Shown one piece after another: positions 53,360 to 62,344 of a stretch of DNA of 64,000 bases. Positions within the stretch are counted from its first letter, which is position 1. Each line of letters opens with the position of its first letter. This DNA is from Occultella glacieicola (GTDB taxonomy: Bacteria; Actinomycetota; Actinomycetes; Actinomycetales; Beutenbergiaceae): positions 62,001-126,000 of the forward strand of contig NZ_SMNA01000013.1 in assembly GCF_004353825.1 (NCBI RefSeq), in the 5' to 3' direction. The notes under the pieces were generated by a model. It did no database searches and had not been told where the DNA came from. It saw nothing but the letters and a program-made list of their open reading frames with translations. Made by a program: the position numbers and the translations under genes.

Positions 53360-55351
53360 TCAGTCGGCGGCTGGTGCGGCGTTCAGGCCGGAGGAGATCA
53401 GGTCCATGACGGAGGTGTCGGCGAGGGTGGTGACGTCTCCGACGGGGCGGTGCTCGGCGACGTCGCGCAGGAGACGGCGCATGATCTTGCCGGATCGGGT
53501 CTTGGGGAGTTCGGCGACGACGAGGATCGATCGGGGTTTGGCGATGGGGCCGATCTCCTTGGCGACGTGGTTGCGTAGTTCGGCGACGACGTCGTGGCCC
53601 TCGCCGGCTTCGTCGGCACGTTCGACGGCTTCCCCGCGCAGGATCACGAACGCGACGACGGCTTGGCCGGTGGTGTCGTCGGAGGCACCCACGACCGCGG
53701 CCTCGGCGACCCAGTCGTGGGAGACCAGGGCGGACTCGATCTCGGTGGTGGACAGGCGGTGGCCGGAGACGTTCATGACATCGTCGACACGGCCGAGGAG
53801 CCAGATGTTGCCGTCCTCGTCGTACTTGGCGCCGTCGCCGGCGAAGTAGGTGCCGGGGAACCGGGACCAGTAGGTGTCCTTGAAGCGTTCGGGGTCGCCC
53901 CAGATGCCGCGCAGCATGGAGGGCCAGGGCTCGTCCAGGACGAGGTAGCCGCCGCCGCCCTTGCCGACGGGTTCGCCGGCGTCGTTCCAGATGTCGGCGC
54001 TGATGCCCGGCAGTGGGGTCTGCGCCGAGCCGGGCCTGGCGGCGGTGACGCCGGGCAGCGGGGAGATCATGATGGCGCCGGTCTCGGTCTGCCACCAGGT
54101 GTCCACGATCGGGGTGCGGTCGGCGCCGATGACGCGGCGGTACCACATCCAGGCCTCGGGGTTGATCGGTTCACCGACGCTGCCGAGGACCCGCAGCGAG
54201 CTGAGGTCGAACTCGGCCGGGACCTGTTCGCCCCACTTCATGCAGGTGCGGATCGCCGTCGGTGCGGTGTAGAGGATGGTGACCTGGTACTTGGCGACGA
54301 TCTCCCACCAGCGGCCCTTGTGCGGGGTGTCCGGGGTGCCCTCGTAGAGGACCTGGGTGGCGCCGTTGATCAGCGGCCCGTAGGTGACGTAGGAGTGGCC
54401 GGTGACCCAGCCGACGTCGGCGGTGCACCAGTACACATCCGTCTCGGGTTTGAGGTCGAAGACCACCGAGTGGGTGTAGGCGCACTGGGTCAGGTAGCCG
54501 CCGGTGGTGTGCAGGATGCCCTTCGGCTTCCCGGTGGTGCCGGAGGTGTACAGGATGAACAGGGGGTGCTCGGCGTCCACCGGCACCGGGGTGTGCTCGG
54601 TCGAGGCGCCCGCGAGGGCCTCGTGCCACCACACGTCCCGCCCGTCGGTCCAGGCCACGTCCTGTTCGGTGCGGGCGACCACGAGCACGTTGGTCACGTT
54701 CGTGGCGCCCTTGGTCAGGGCCTCGTCGACGGCCGGCTTGAGGGCGCTGGGCTTGCCGCGGCGGTAGCCGCCGTCGGCGGTGATGACGAGCTTGGCGTCG
54801 GCGTCGGTGATCCGGGAGAACAGGGCCTCGGCCGAGAACCCACCGAACACCACCGAGTGGGTGGCCCCGATCCGCGCGCAGGCGAGCATCGCGATGACCG
54901 CCTCGGGGATCATCGGCAGGTAGATCGCGACCCGGTCACCGGTGCTGACCCCGAGCGCGCCGAGAGCGTTCGCCGCGCGGGACACCTCGTCCTTGAGGTC
55001 GGCGTAGGTCAGGGAGCGGGTGTCGCCCGGCTCGCCCTCGAACAGGATCGCGACCCGGTCCCCGTGACCGGCCTCGACATGCCGGTCGACCGCGTTGTAC
55101 GCGGCGTTCAGCTGCCCGTCGGCGAACCAGCGCGCCGTCGGTGCCCCGGAGAAGTCGAGGACCTCGGTGAACGGCTTGGACCAGGTCAGGTAGTTCCGGG
55201 CCTGATCGGCCCAGAACCCGAGCCGATCCGCGGCCGCACGCTCGTACAACTCCGGCTGGGCATTCGCCCGTGCCGCGAACTCCGCACTGGGCGGGAACGA
55301 CCGCGTCTCTGAGAGCAGGTTCTCCAACGCGGGGCTGTGCTGGTCCGTCAC
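53360..55351 (-). CDS. acs: Acetate--CoA ligase (acetyl-CoA synthetase)
   Basis: The 663-residue AMP-forming ligase activates acetate to acetyl-CoA. Landmarks are the N-terminal ACAS_N block ([20 protein letters not shown]), [20 protein letters not shown], the P-loop [40 protein letters not shown] and the C-terminal [20 protein letters not shown]. Lys622 in [11 protein letters not shown] is the catalytic lysine that is acetylated in regulated Acs proteins. The GTG at 55351 has GGAGGA 4-5 nt upstream and is preferred to the ATG at 55369. Crp control is plausible from family knowledge. The upstream region carries the 10-bp repeat array. Confidence 0.95.
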   Translation of the reverse strand: MTDQHSPALENLLSETRSFPPSAEFAARANAQPELYERAAADRLGFWADQARNYLTWSKPFTEVLDFSGAPTARWFADGQLNAAYNAVDRHVEAGHGDRVAILFEGEPGDTRSLTYADLKDEVSRAANALGALGVSTGDRVAIYLPMIPEAVIAMLACARIGATHSVVFGGFSAEALFSRITDADAKLVITADGGYRRGKPSALKPAVDEALTKGATNVTNVLVVARTEQDVAWTDGRDVWWHEALAGASTEHTPVPVDAEHPLFILYTSGTTGKPKGILHTTGGYLTQCAYTHSVVFDLKPETDVYWCTADVGWVTGHSYVTYGPLINGATQVLYEGTPDTPHKGRWWEIVAKYQVTILYTAPTAIRTCMKWGEQVPAEFDLSSLRVLGSVGEPINPEAWMWYRRVIGADRTPIVDTWWQTETGAIMISPLPGVTAARPGSAQTPLPGISADIWNDAGEPVGKGGGGYLVLDEPWPSMLRGIWGDPERFKDTYWSRFPGTYFAGDGAKYDEDGNIWLLGRVDDVMNVSGHRLSTTEIESALVSHDWVAEAAVVGASDDTTGQAVVAFVILRGEAVERADEAGEGHDVVAELRNHVAKEIGPIAKPRSILVVAELPKTRSGKIMRRLLRDVAEHRPVGDVTTLADTSVMDLISSGLNAAPAAD

Positions 55352-55420
55352 GGTTCCTCCGAGCAGCATCGACGGTGCATAGATTTCGCTGGTCAGCCTA
55401 TGCCCATCGGCCGGACCCGT

Positions 55421-55470
55421 GAGGACACGTGAGGACACGTGAGGACACGTGAAGACACGTGAGGACCCGG
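55421..55470. repeat. Tandem 10-bp repeats with CACGTG centres, upstream of acs
   Basis: GAGGACACGT occurs at 55421, 55431 and 55441, GAAGACACGT at 55451 and a degenerate GAGGACCCGG at 55461. Every junction creates a palindromic CACGTG core, so four such cores lie exactly one helical turn apart, 70-110 bp upstream of the acs start codon. Confidence 0.85.
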
Positions 55471-55544
55471 TCGGCACGAGGGACGACGACGAACGGGGCG
55501 GCCCGGCGCTCATGCGCCGGACCGCCCCGTCCCGGGTCGTGGAC

Positions 55545-56747
55545 TCACTCGAGCCCGACGGCGGCCTTGCGTCGTTCTTCCCGCCGGCCCTGGCGCCGAG
55601 CGCCGTGGGAGACGATGCCCGTGAAGATCAGGACGACGCCGTAGACCAGCAGCCGGCCGGTCTGGCCGTCGGACAGCAGGTGGTCGTAGATGTTCGTGCC
55701 GAACTGGTCGAGCCGCTCGAACACCGGCGCGGCCTGCTCGTCCAGGAAGTCCAGCACGACGCGGGGCACGGCGAGGAACGCGGCGCCGATGAGGGCACCG
55801 ACCGAGCCCATCACGATCGAGCCCACCGAGGACCAGCGGGCCGCGACGAAGAGCGCGACGAGCGCGAGGATGCCCCCGCCGAGCTCGATGAACCCGGCCA
55901 CGTTGATCTGGTCGAGGTTGGTGGTCTGCGCGTGCTGGATCCGGTCACCGCCGTCGGCGATCAGGAACCAGGAGACCGGGGTGAACACCAGGGCGATGAG
56001 GATGGCCCACCAGTGGGCGGCGGTGCGGGACTGCGGGCCTTCGTCCCAGTCCTCGAACGGGTCGTCCTCCCCGCGTGTGGCCGTCCGGTCGGCCACCGGG
56101 GCGTCGGCCCGGGCGTCGCCGGTCCCGGCCGCGACGGCGGCCGCACCGGCTCCCGGTCCCGGGTCCGGTTCTGCCGTGGTCGTCTCGGGCGCGGAGCCCA
56201 CGGCCGTGGTGCCGGCCGTGCTCGTGCCGGCCGCCGTGGTTCCGGCCGCTGCTCCGGCCTCCTCGGCGGAGGCGGCGCTCTCTCCGGACGGACGGCCGAA
56301 CCGGCGCGCACGCTCGGCGCGGATCGCCTCGTCCTCCTCGCGGGTGGGGGCAGGGGGCACGTCGTCCTCCAGGGGGTCGTCGGCGTCGAGGGCCTGGGGG
56401 GTGTCCTCGACGGGGCGGGTCGTGGGTCGCTCGGTCGCCGGCAGGTCGCTGCCTGCCGTGGTCACCGGCGCGGCAGGGAGGTCGGTGCCGGCCGCCGTGG
56501 GTTCGTCGGCGACGTCGGACTCGGAGACCGGCTCGATGGGGTCGGCGGGTTCATCCGGGGGGCCGGCCGTCTCGACGATCGGGTCCGGCGCCACGGCGGG
56601 CTCGGTCGGCACGGCGGCGCCGGTGTCCGTCGACGGGGTGGGCAGCACGCCGCCCTGCGTGGGCGCGTTTGGAGTCGCGGCGGTGTCGTCGGCGGGTGCG
56701 GGGTTCACCTCGTCCTTGTCACCTGCGCGGGGCGGGTCGGTACTCAC
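55545..56747 (-). CDS. Membrane protein with long disordered acidic N-terminus
   Basis: The 400-residue protein starts at a GTG with GGAGGA 5 nt in front. Residues 1-230 are low complexity (Asp, Glu, Pro, Ala, Thr) with one ordered patch ([20 protein letters not shown]). Residues about 240-390 hold four membrane segments: [60 protein letters not shown] and [21 protein letters not shown] recognise no named family; similar proteins with a disordered head and four-segment tail occur next to acs or tad genes in related actinobacteria. Function unknown. Confidence 0.75.
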   Translation of the reverse strand: MSTDPPRAGDKDEVNPAPADDTAATPNAPTQGGVLPTPSTDTGAAVPTEPAVAPDPIVETAGPPDEPADPIEPVSESDVADEPTAAGTDLPAAPVTTAGSDLPATERPTTRPVEDTPQALDADDPLEDDVPPAPTREEDEAIRAERARRFGRPSGESAASAEEAGAAAGTTAAGTSTAGTTAVGSAPETTTAEPDPGPGAGAAAVAAGTGDARADAPVADRTATRGEDDPFEDWDEGPQSRTAAHWWAILIALVFTPVSWFLIADGGDRIQHAQTTNLDQINVAGFIELGGGILALVALFVAARWSSVGSIVMGSVGALIGAAFLAVPRVVLDFLDEQAAPVFERLDQFGTNIYDHLLSDGQTGRLLVYGVVLIFTGIVSHGARRQGRREERRKAAVGLE

Positions 56748-57162
56748 TGGATCCTCCAAGATCGTCGTGTGGAGTCACCGTAGCGAGGCGGGCCGTGCAC
56801 ATCCGAGGGGCGCGCCGAACCGGCCCGGCACCGAAAACACGCAACGACGGCGCCCGTCGGGCGCCGTCGTCACCTTCAGTGGCGTACGAGCGATCAAGCG
56901 TGCACATCCGGTTCGGGTCGCTACGGGACGGATCCCGGTCGCCCGGTCCTATTCGTGGACCTATCGCGCGTGGGTACTCGCCGCTGCTGGAGTTGTTCTC
57001 CATGTCTACTCCTTCTGGCTGGGGTTGGGAAGAGGACCAACGTCCCGGCTCCGCGCCCGTGTCCACAGGAGGAGCCCGATCCATCACCGTCCACAGCGGG
57101 CCCGGCGCGGCCGTGGACGGGCCGGGCCCCGTGGGCATGCTCAAGGCCCGACCCGAGGAGTC
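56748..57162. other. Intergenic region with perfect hairpin
   Basis: No gene is supported in these 415 bp between two divergent genes. ACGACGGCGCCC (56844-56855) and GGGCGCCGTCGT (56859-56870) form a perfect 12-bp stem with a 3-nt loop, unexpected between divergent genes; the arms contain the GACGGCGCCCG variant of the dispersed element. GAGGAG just before 57163 is the ssd ribosome site. Confidence 0.55.
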
Positions 57163-58182
57163 ATGGTGTCCCTGGAGCAACCGTTCATCGCCCTGCGTTC
57201 GGCCGACGCCACCCTGATCGAGGCGGTGCGGGCGGTCACCTCCCTCGCCGGCGTGCCGCTGGCCATCCACCCACCGGCCGCCGGCCCCCCGGAGGCGGGG
57301 CTGCTCTTGGACAGCGCCACCGAGTGGGGTCCGCAGGACCCGTCGTGGACGGAGCTACGGCACCGTTCCGCGTGGGTCAGTGCCGTGCCGGAGGCACAAG
57401 CGCCCGACGGCGGAGCGTGCCTGGTTCTCCCGGGTGACGCCGAGCAGGTGCTCGCCAGGGCCAGGGCCGGCACCCGGACCCGGCGCGCGCAGGTGGTCGG
57501 CGTGGTCGGGGCGCGCGGTGGCGTGGGCACGTCCGCGCTGGCCACCGCGCTCGCTCGGGCGTGCGCGGACGCCGGTCTTGGCGTGGCCCTCGCCGACCTG
57601 GACGTGACCGGGGCCGGCGTGGAACTCCTTCTGGGCATCGAGCACGAGGGCGGGGTCCGGTGGGCCGACCTGGCCGGGGGCCGCGGCGCCTACGACGCCG
57701 AGTCCATCTCGGTGGCACTACCGGTCTGGCACGGCGTACACGTGCTCTCCGCGGACTGGCGGGGCGGCCCGGCGCCCGGCGCCGAGACCCCGGTCCTGGA
57801 CGCCCTCGCCGCTGCCCATGACGTGCTGGTCCTCGACCTCGCGCGGGGTCCGGCGGAGCCTGGGCAGGAGAACGCGGCCGCCTTCTGCGACGTGGTCCTG
57901 GTGCTCGCGACCTGTGACGTCGCCTCCGCCGCAGGCGCCCAGGTGGTGGCGCGCGCGGTGACCGGCGCGGACGTGCGCCTGGTGGTGCGGGGGCCGGCGC
58001 CCGGTGGGCTGACGGCGGAGGAGATCGCGCAGACCTGCGACCTGCCGTTGGAGCTGACGATGCGTCCCGAGCGGTCCCTCGCCGCCGCCGTCGAACGTGG
58101 CGTCGCGCCCGGGGAGCAGCGCCGCGGGCCGTTGATCCGAGGGGCGCGCACCCTCGTGGGCCGACTCGGTCTCGCGGACTGA
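57163..58182 (+). CDS. ssd: Septum site-determining protein Ssd (CpaE/MinD-like)
   Basis: The 339-residue protein starts at an ATG with GAGGAG in front. An N-terminal receiver-like region (1-105) is followed by a MinD/ParA-like ATPase domain: VVGVVGARGGVGTSALATAL is the P-loop, but both lysines of the deviant Walker A (KGGxGKT) are replaced (Arg and Thr), as I recall for Ssd of mycobacteria. ALADLDVTGAGVELLLGIEH and VLVLDLARGP are the switch and Walker B equivalents. Ssd influences septum placement in mycobacteria, and it heads the tad locus here as in Rv3660c, where a CpaE-like pilus-localising role is also suspected. Confidence 0.87.
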   Translation: MVSLEQPFIALRSADATLIEAVRAVTSLAGVPLAIHPPAAGPPEAGLLLDSATEWGPQDPSWTELRHRSAWVSAVPEAQAPDGGACLVLPGDAEQVLARARAGTRTRRAQVVGVVGARGGVGTSALATALARACADAGLGVALADLDVTGAGVELLLGIEHEGGVRWADLAGGRGAYDAESISVALPVWHGVHVLSADWRGGPAPGAETPVLDALAAAHDVLVLDLARGPAEPGQENAAAFCDVVLVLATCDVASAAGAQVVARAVTGADVRLVVRGPAPGGLTAEEIAQTCDLPLELTMRPERSLAAAVERGVAPGEQRRGPLIRGARTLVGRLGLAD

Positions 58183-58193
58183 CCGGCGCGACC

Positions 58194-59345
58194 GTGACGA
58201 ACCCCGGCATCACCGGAGTGCGCGACCGCCTTCTCGCGGGCGACCGGGCCGCGAGCGCGGACCCGGGGCAGGTCGCCCGAGCGGTCCGGGAGACGTCCTC
58301 CACGCAGGGGGACCGGGACCTGATCGCCCTGGCCCGGGACGCCCGCGCCGAACTCCTCGGCGCCGGGCCGGTGCTGCAGCCGCTCCTCGACGACCCGCTC
58401 GTGACCGACGTCCTGGTCAACGCCGACCAGGGCGTCTGGACGGACCGTGGCGACGGCCTGCGGCGCGTGCCCGCGGCCGGACTCGGCGACACCCGGGCGC
58501 TGGCGACCCGGCTCGCGGCGGTCGCCGGGCAGCGACTGGATGACGCGGCGCCGGTGGCCGAGGGGCGCCTGCCGGACGGCACCCGGCTGCACGCCGTGCT
58601 CGCCCCACTCAGCGCCGAAGGTGCGCTGATCTCCCTACGTACCGTCCGCCGTCAGGCATTCCGCCTCCCCGAACTCGTGGCCGGCGGCTTCCTCGACGAC
58701 CGGGCCGCCCAGATCCTCGCCCAGCTCGTGCGGGTCCGTGCGAACGTCCTGGTCAGCGGCGCGACCGGCAGCGGGAAGACCACGCTGCTCGCGAGCATGC
58801 TCTCGATCGTGCCGGCGGACGAACGGATCGTGTGCATCGAGGAGGCCGCCGAGCTCGCCCCCGACCACCCGCACGTGGTGCATCTGCAGGTGCGGCGGCC
58901 GAACGTCCAGGGCGTCGGCGGGATCGGGCTGGACTACCTGGTGCGGACGGCCATGCGGATGCGCCCGGACCGGTTGGTGCTGGGGGAGTGCCGCGGAGCG
59001 GAGGTGCGGGAGGTGCTCGGTGCCCTGAACACCGGGCACGACGGCGGCTGGGCCACCGTGCATGCGAACGCCGCGACCGACGTCCCGGCCCGCCTGGCGG
59101 CGCTCGGGTCCCTCGCCGGACTCAGTCCCGCGGCCGTCGCGGTCCAGGCGCTCAGCGCCGTCGACGCGGTCGTGCATCTGCGCCGGACGGAGGGGCGACG
59201 CCACGTCGACCAGATCGCCGTCCTCGAGCCCGACGGCGATGGCGGCATGCGCTGTGAGGTTGCCATGGGCGGGGACGGCCACGGCGGCTGGTGGTGGGGC
59301 CCGGGCTGGCCGGCGCTCGCCGAGCGTCTGGACTCGGCGCGATGA
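58194..59345 (+). CDS. tadA: TadA/CpaF family pilus-assembly ATPase
   Basis: The 383-residue type II/IV secretion ATPase drives Flp pilus assembly. It has an N-terminal helical domain, LLDDPLVTDVLVNADQGVWT near residue 63, Walker A GATGSGKT at 189-196 with Lys195, the Asp box IVCIEEAAELAPDHPHVVHL, Walker B LVLGECRGAEVREVLGALNT and the His box GHDGGWATVHANAATDVPAR. It starts with GTG 11 nt after ssd and overlaps the next gene by four bases (ATGA). Confidence 0.93.
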   Translation: MTNPGITGVRDRLLAGDRAASADPGQVARAVRETSSTQGDRDLIALARDARAELLGAGPVLQPLLDDPLVTDVLVNADQGVWTDRGDGLRRVPAAGLGDTRALATRLAAVAGQRLDDAAPVAEGRLPDGTRLHAVLAPLSAEGALISLRTVRRQAFRLPELVAGGFLDDRAAQILAQLVRVRANVLVSGATGSGKTTLLASMLSIVPADERIVCIEEAAELAPDHPHVVHLQVRRPNVQGVGGIGLDYLVRTAMRMRPDRLVLGECRGAEVREVLGALNTGHDGGWATVHANAATDVPARLAALGSLAGLSPAAVAVQALSAVDAVVHLRRTEGRRHVDQIAVLEPDGDGGMRCEVAMGGDGHGGWWWGPGWPALAERLDSAR

Positions 59346-60157
59346 GTGGCGCGGCCGTACTGGCGGCCCTGCTCGGCGTGGTCGCCGTGTGGCTGCTGAC
59401 GGCGTCCGGTCACCGGGGCCCGCCGACCAGCCGGCGCCGGCCCGGGCCGGGTACCGATCGCCGCCGCCCGGGCGGCCGGACTCGTGGGTGGGGCCGGCGG
59501 CGGACGGAGTCGCAGCTGCGGATCGGGGAGGTACTCGTGGAGGTTGCCGCGAGGCTACGGTCCGGTTCCGACGTCGGGTCCGCATGGCAGAAGGCGCTCA
59601 CCGGCTCCGGCACGGAGGGCCCGTTGTCCGCCGTGAGTGCGACCGACCCGGCGCCGGAGCGGATGCCGACGTCCGTGGCGGGGCCGAGGGCTCCTGCCGT
59701 GCGACGTCCGCCACCGGTCCCCGGCGCAGCGCCCGAGGCACGCGATGCTGCTCCCGGTGTCCCCGCTCCACTGGCCGAACTCGCCAGCCGGGTGGGTGCC
59801 GGCCCGGACGCCGCCCAGGTGGCCGGCGCGATCGCCGCCTGCCGGGTCGCCCATCGTGTCGGCACGCCTTTGGCGGACGTGCTCGAGCGTTGCGCCGGCG
59901 GCTTGGTGGAGTCGGCGGAGGCGGCGTCGGCGCGGCGCACGGCGCTGGCGGGCCCGAGGTCGACGGCGCGCCTGCTCGCCTGGCTGCCGCTGGCCGGGGT
60001 GCTGCTCGGGACCGCACTGGGTGCCGACCCGGTCGGCGTGCTGCTCGGCGGTGGGGTCGGCGGGCTGTGCCTCGTGCTCGGCGGCGCGTTCCTGATCGTC
60101 GGCCGGCGTTGGGTCGCCGCCCTGGTGCATCGGGCCGAACGGGCCGGTGGCGCATGA
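59342..60157 (+). CDS. tadB: TadB-like type II secretion system F family protein
   Basis: The 271-residue membrane protein has an N-terminal membrane segment (AAVLAALLGVVAVWLLTASG), a basic Arg/Pro linker, a cytoplasmic helical T2SSF domain (RIGEVLVEVAARLRSGSDVG, ACRVAHRVGTPLADVLERCA) and two C-terminal segments (LLAWLPLAGVLLGTALGADP, GVGGLCLVLGGAFLIVGR). It forms the inner-membrane platform of the pilus with the TadC-like protein. The start overlaps the tadA stop. Confidence 0.82.
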   Translation: MSGAAVLAALLGVVAVWLLTASGHRGPPTSRRRPGPGTDRRRPGGRTRGWGRRRTESQLRIGEVLVEVAARLRSGSDVGSAWQKALTGSGTEGPLSAVSATDPAPERMPTSVAGPRAPAVRRPPPVPGAAPEARDAAPGVPAPLAELASRVGAGPDAAQVAGAIAACRVAHRVGTPLADVLERCAGGLVESAEAASARRTALAGPRSTARLLAWLPLAGVLLGTALGADPVGVLLGGGVGGLCLVLGGAFLIVGRRWVAALVHRAERAGGA

Positions 60158-60282
60158 GCGGAGCTTCGAGTGGAGCCGGTCGGGTGGGTGTGCGTGGCGG
60201 GTCGGGTCGAACGGACCTGGTCGGTGCGAGATGCGGGTCGGGTCGAACCGGCCGGATCGGCCTGGACGGCGGCTCGGGATGA
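60154..60282 (+). CDS. Possible 42-residue bridging frame between tadB and tadC
   Basis: The frame starts at an ATG overlapping the tadB stop (ATGA) and stops with another ATGA that contains the tadC-like start. The product would be MSGASSGAGRVGVRGGSGRT and a further Gly/Arg/Ser-rich tail, with no similarity I recognise. The DNA is repetitive (GGGTCGAAC motifs). It may be only a translational link that carries ribosomes across a 121-nt gap, or chance. Confidence 0.3.
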   Translation: MSGASSGAGRVGVRGGSGRTDLVGARCGSGRTGRIGLDGGSG

Positions 60283-60878
60283 GTCCGGCCTGGCTCGCCG
60301 CGGCGCTCCTCGTGCTCGCGTCCCTGCCGTGGGCGGTGCGACGCCCACGGGTCGCCCACGCGCCGCCGGCCCGGCCCGGCCCGGCGACCGAGCCCGGCGA
60401 ACGGGGCCGCTTCCGGTGGTGGCGGGGGCAGCGCCGACCGACCGACCCGGTCGTCGATCCCGCCGTGGTGCTCGACCTTCTCGACGCGACCCTCGCGGCG
60501 GGGGTGTCGATCCCGGCGGCCCTCGATGCGCTCGGGCAGGCCCTGCCGGCGACCCAGGGCGAACCGCTCCGGCGGGTCGCCGGTGCCCTCCGGCTCGGTG
60601 CCGACTGGGACCAGGCCTGGCAGGGGACCGACGACTCCTGGGCCGCGGTGTCGCGTGCCCTGGCCCCGGCCTGGTGCGACGGTGTCGCCCCCGGAGCGGG
60701 GCTGCGCCAGGCCGCCGAAGGAATCCGCGCCCGCCGCGGCGCGAGTGCCCGCGAGGCCGCCGCCCGCCTCGGGGTGCAGCTCGTACTCCCACTCGGGCTG
60801 TGCCTGCTCCCGGCGTTCGTGCTGCTCGGGTTGGTTCCGGTGCTGTTGTCCACGGGTGTCGACCTGCTCGGCCCATGA
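60279..60878 (+). CDS. tadC: TadC-like type II secretion system F family protein
   Basis: The 199-residue membrane protein has an N-terminal segment (AWLAAALLVLASLPWAVRRP), an Arg-rich linker, the T2SSF helical domain (DPAVVLDLLDATLAAGVSIP, ALDALGQALPATQGEPLRRV, EGIRARRGASAREAAARLGV) and a C-terminal pair of hydrophobic stretches (LVLPLGLCLLPAFVLLGLVP). It is short for TadC (usually near 300 residues), as in other actinobacterial tad loci. It acts with the TadB-like protein. Confidence 0.82.
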   Translation: MSPAWLAAALLVLASLPWAVRRPRVAHAPPARPGPATEPGERGRFRWWRGQRRPTDPVVDPAVVLDLLDATLAAGVSIPAALDALGQALPATQGEPLRRVAGALRLGADWDQAWQGTDDSWAAVSRALAPAWCDGVAPGAGLRQAAEGIRARRGASAREAAARLGVQLVLPLGLCLLPAFVLLGLVPVLLSTGVDLLGP

Positions 60879-61071
60879 GTCGGTCGTGGGCCGGTCTGGT
60901 CGCGTCGGCCGGGACGTTGAACTGACGTGCCCACTTCGTCGGTGTGCGCCGGCCCGCTCCCGGTCGATGCCGAGCCGTCCACAGGTGCCCCCGGGACCGA
61001 TGCGGCCCGTGGCCGGCGACCTTCACAGTGGAGCCAGGACGGGGTCGATCGATCCCGGCGACGAGAGGAAC

Positions 61072-61353
61072 ATGATGAGAATCTCCATGATGAGAGCCGG
61101 CGCGTGGCGCCGGGTCGTGGTGGGGCTGCGCCGGTCCACCGAGGGAGTGCACCGCAGGGTCGCCACCGGTCTGCACCGCCGCTTCGCGCTGCTGCGGCGC
61201 ACTGCGGAGGCGGGCATGGCCACCGCCGAGTACGCCATCGCGACCCTGGCCGCGGTCGCCTTCGCGGGTCTGCTGCTGGTGATCCTGCGCAGCGACGAGG
61301 TCCGTGGCCTCCTGCTCGGGATCATCCGGCAGGCGCTGTCGGTGGGCGGCTGA
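61072..61353 (+). CDS. DUF4244 domain protein, Flp-type major pilin candidate
   Basis: The 93-residue protein has a basic leader of about 45 residues, a prepilin-type site (EAG followed by MATAEYAIATLAAVAFAGLL, with Glu at +5 and Tyr at +6 after the Gly) and a single hydrophobic helix ending in a short polar tail. This is the DUF4244/Flp pattern, and it lies where the pilin lies in actinobacterial tad loci. AGAGGAA before the first ATG is the ribosome site. No prepilin peptidase gene (tadV/cpaA) is in this locus, so processing must come from elsewhere. Confidence 0.85.
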   Translation: MMRISMMRAGAWRRVVVGLRRSTEGVHRRVATGLHRRFALLRRTAEAGMATAEYAIATLAAVAFAGLLLVILRSDEVRGLLLGIIRQALSVGG

Positions 61354-61358
61354 GTCGG

Positions 61359-61808
61359 GTGCGGGCGCCCGTGGCGCCGCGGCGGGGGTGTACCCGCGCC
61401 CGGCGGTTGCGCGTCGATGCGGCTGTGATCCGCGGCCCGCGCGGCGCCGGATCCGGTCGCGGCATCGATCGTGGCTCCGTCACGGCCGAGTTCGCGATCG
61501 TGCTGCCCGCGGTGGTCCTGGTGCTGGTCGCCGTGCTGCTCGTGGCGGCGGCGGCGGCCACGCAGGTGCGGTGCACTGACGCAGCCCGGGCGGGCGCCCG
61601 CGCTGCCGCGCTCGGCTCCGGTGAGGCCGAGGTCGCCGCGATCGCCTCGGACCTCGCCGGGGAGCAGGCGCGGGTGTCGGTGAGCTCCGCCGACGGCTGG
61701 GTGGTGGTTCGGGTGACCGCGCCCGTGGCCACCGGCCCGTTCGGGGCCGCGGGACTCACGGCCTCCGCGCAGTTCTCCGCGCGCGCCGAACCGGGCAGCG
61801 AGCCATGA
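61359..61808 (+). CDS. tadE: TadE family type IV pilus minor pilin
   Basis: The 149-residue protein has an Arg-rich leader of about 40 residues, then RGSVTAEFAIVLPAVVLVLV, the TadE pseudopilin motif (Gly-Ser-Val-Thr-Ala-Glu-Phe), a hydrophobic helix, and DAARAGARAAALGSGEAEVA. The C-terminal part is a small extracytoplasmic beta domain (VSVSSADGWVVVRVTAPVAT). The start is probably the GTG used here, 5 nt after the pilin stop; an in-frame GTG four codons later is an alternative. Overlap with the next gene is four bases. Confidence 0.83.
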   Translation: MRAPVAPRRGCTRARRLRVDAAVIRGPRGAGSGRGIDRGSVTAEFAIVLPAVVLVLVAVLLVAAAAATQVRCTDAARAGARAAALGSGEAEVAAIASDLAGEQARVSVSSADGWVVVRVTAPVATGPFGAAGLTASAQFSARAEPGSEP

Positions 61809-62266
61809 GCGGGAGCACGGGGGCATTGCACGGTCGGTCGACCGGTCCCGGGCGCGCCGACGAGGACCATCGGCGGACTCCCACCGGCGCGGACCATCGG
61901 TGGACTCCCACCGGTGCCCGGGACCGCGGGTCGGCGACGATCCTGGTGCTCGGCATCGTCGCGTCGGCGCTGGTGCTCGCCGTGCTGCTCGGTGGCCTGG
62001 CCCGGGTCACCGGCGCGCGGGGCCTGGCGCAGGGGGCCGCCGATCTGGCCGCCATCGCCGGTGCGGAGGCAGCAGTCGGCCGTACCGGCGACCCGTGTGC
62101 GGCCGCGGCCACGGTGGCGCGACGCCATGGCGTGACGCTCGACTCCTGCGGCGTGTCGGCGGGTGGCCTGGTGACCGTCGAGGTCGGGGTCGCGGTCACG
62201 CCGCTGCCCGGATGGTCGACCAGGGCCACGGCCCAGGCCCGGGCCGGACCGGTCGGGCTCGGCTGA
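61805..62266 (+). CDS. Rv3654c-family TadE-like protein
   Basis: The 153-residue protein has a low-complexity head of about 40 residues, encoded by a 26-27 bp duplication around 61865-61918 (the GGACCATCGG and CTCCCACCGG blocks occur twice). Then follows DRGSATILVLGIVASALVLA, a pseudopilin-like helix, ARGLAQGAADLAAIAGAEAA and a Cys-containing extracytoplasmic part. This matches the last gene of actinobacterial tad loci (Rv3654c-like). The start overlaps the tadE stop (ATGA). Confidence 0.8.
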   Translation: MSGSTGALHGRSTGPGRADEDHRRTPTGADHRWTPTGARDRGSATILVLGIVASALVLAVLLGGLARVTGARGLAQGAADLAAIAGAEAAVGRTGDPCAAAATVARRHGVTLDSCGVSAGGLVTVEVGVAVTPLPGWSTRATAQARAGPVGLG

Positions 62267-62344
62267 GACCGGTCGCCGGCGCGTGAGCCCGCGGCGCACA
62301 AATCGCCTTGATCCCGGCTGGGTTCCGGGGCAGGGTCGCCTGCG

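Noticed and set aside
55421-55470. 10-bp repeats as a CRISPR or iteron origin
   Set aside because: Units are too short and unspaced for CRISPR; no Rep gene, DnaA boxes or AT-rich stretch nearby.
55690-57162. Long plus-strand frame running into ssd
   Set aside because: It is antisense to the four-segment membrane protein and then crosses a perfect hairpin; ssd proper begins at 57163 with GAGGAG.
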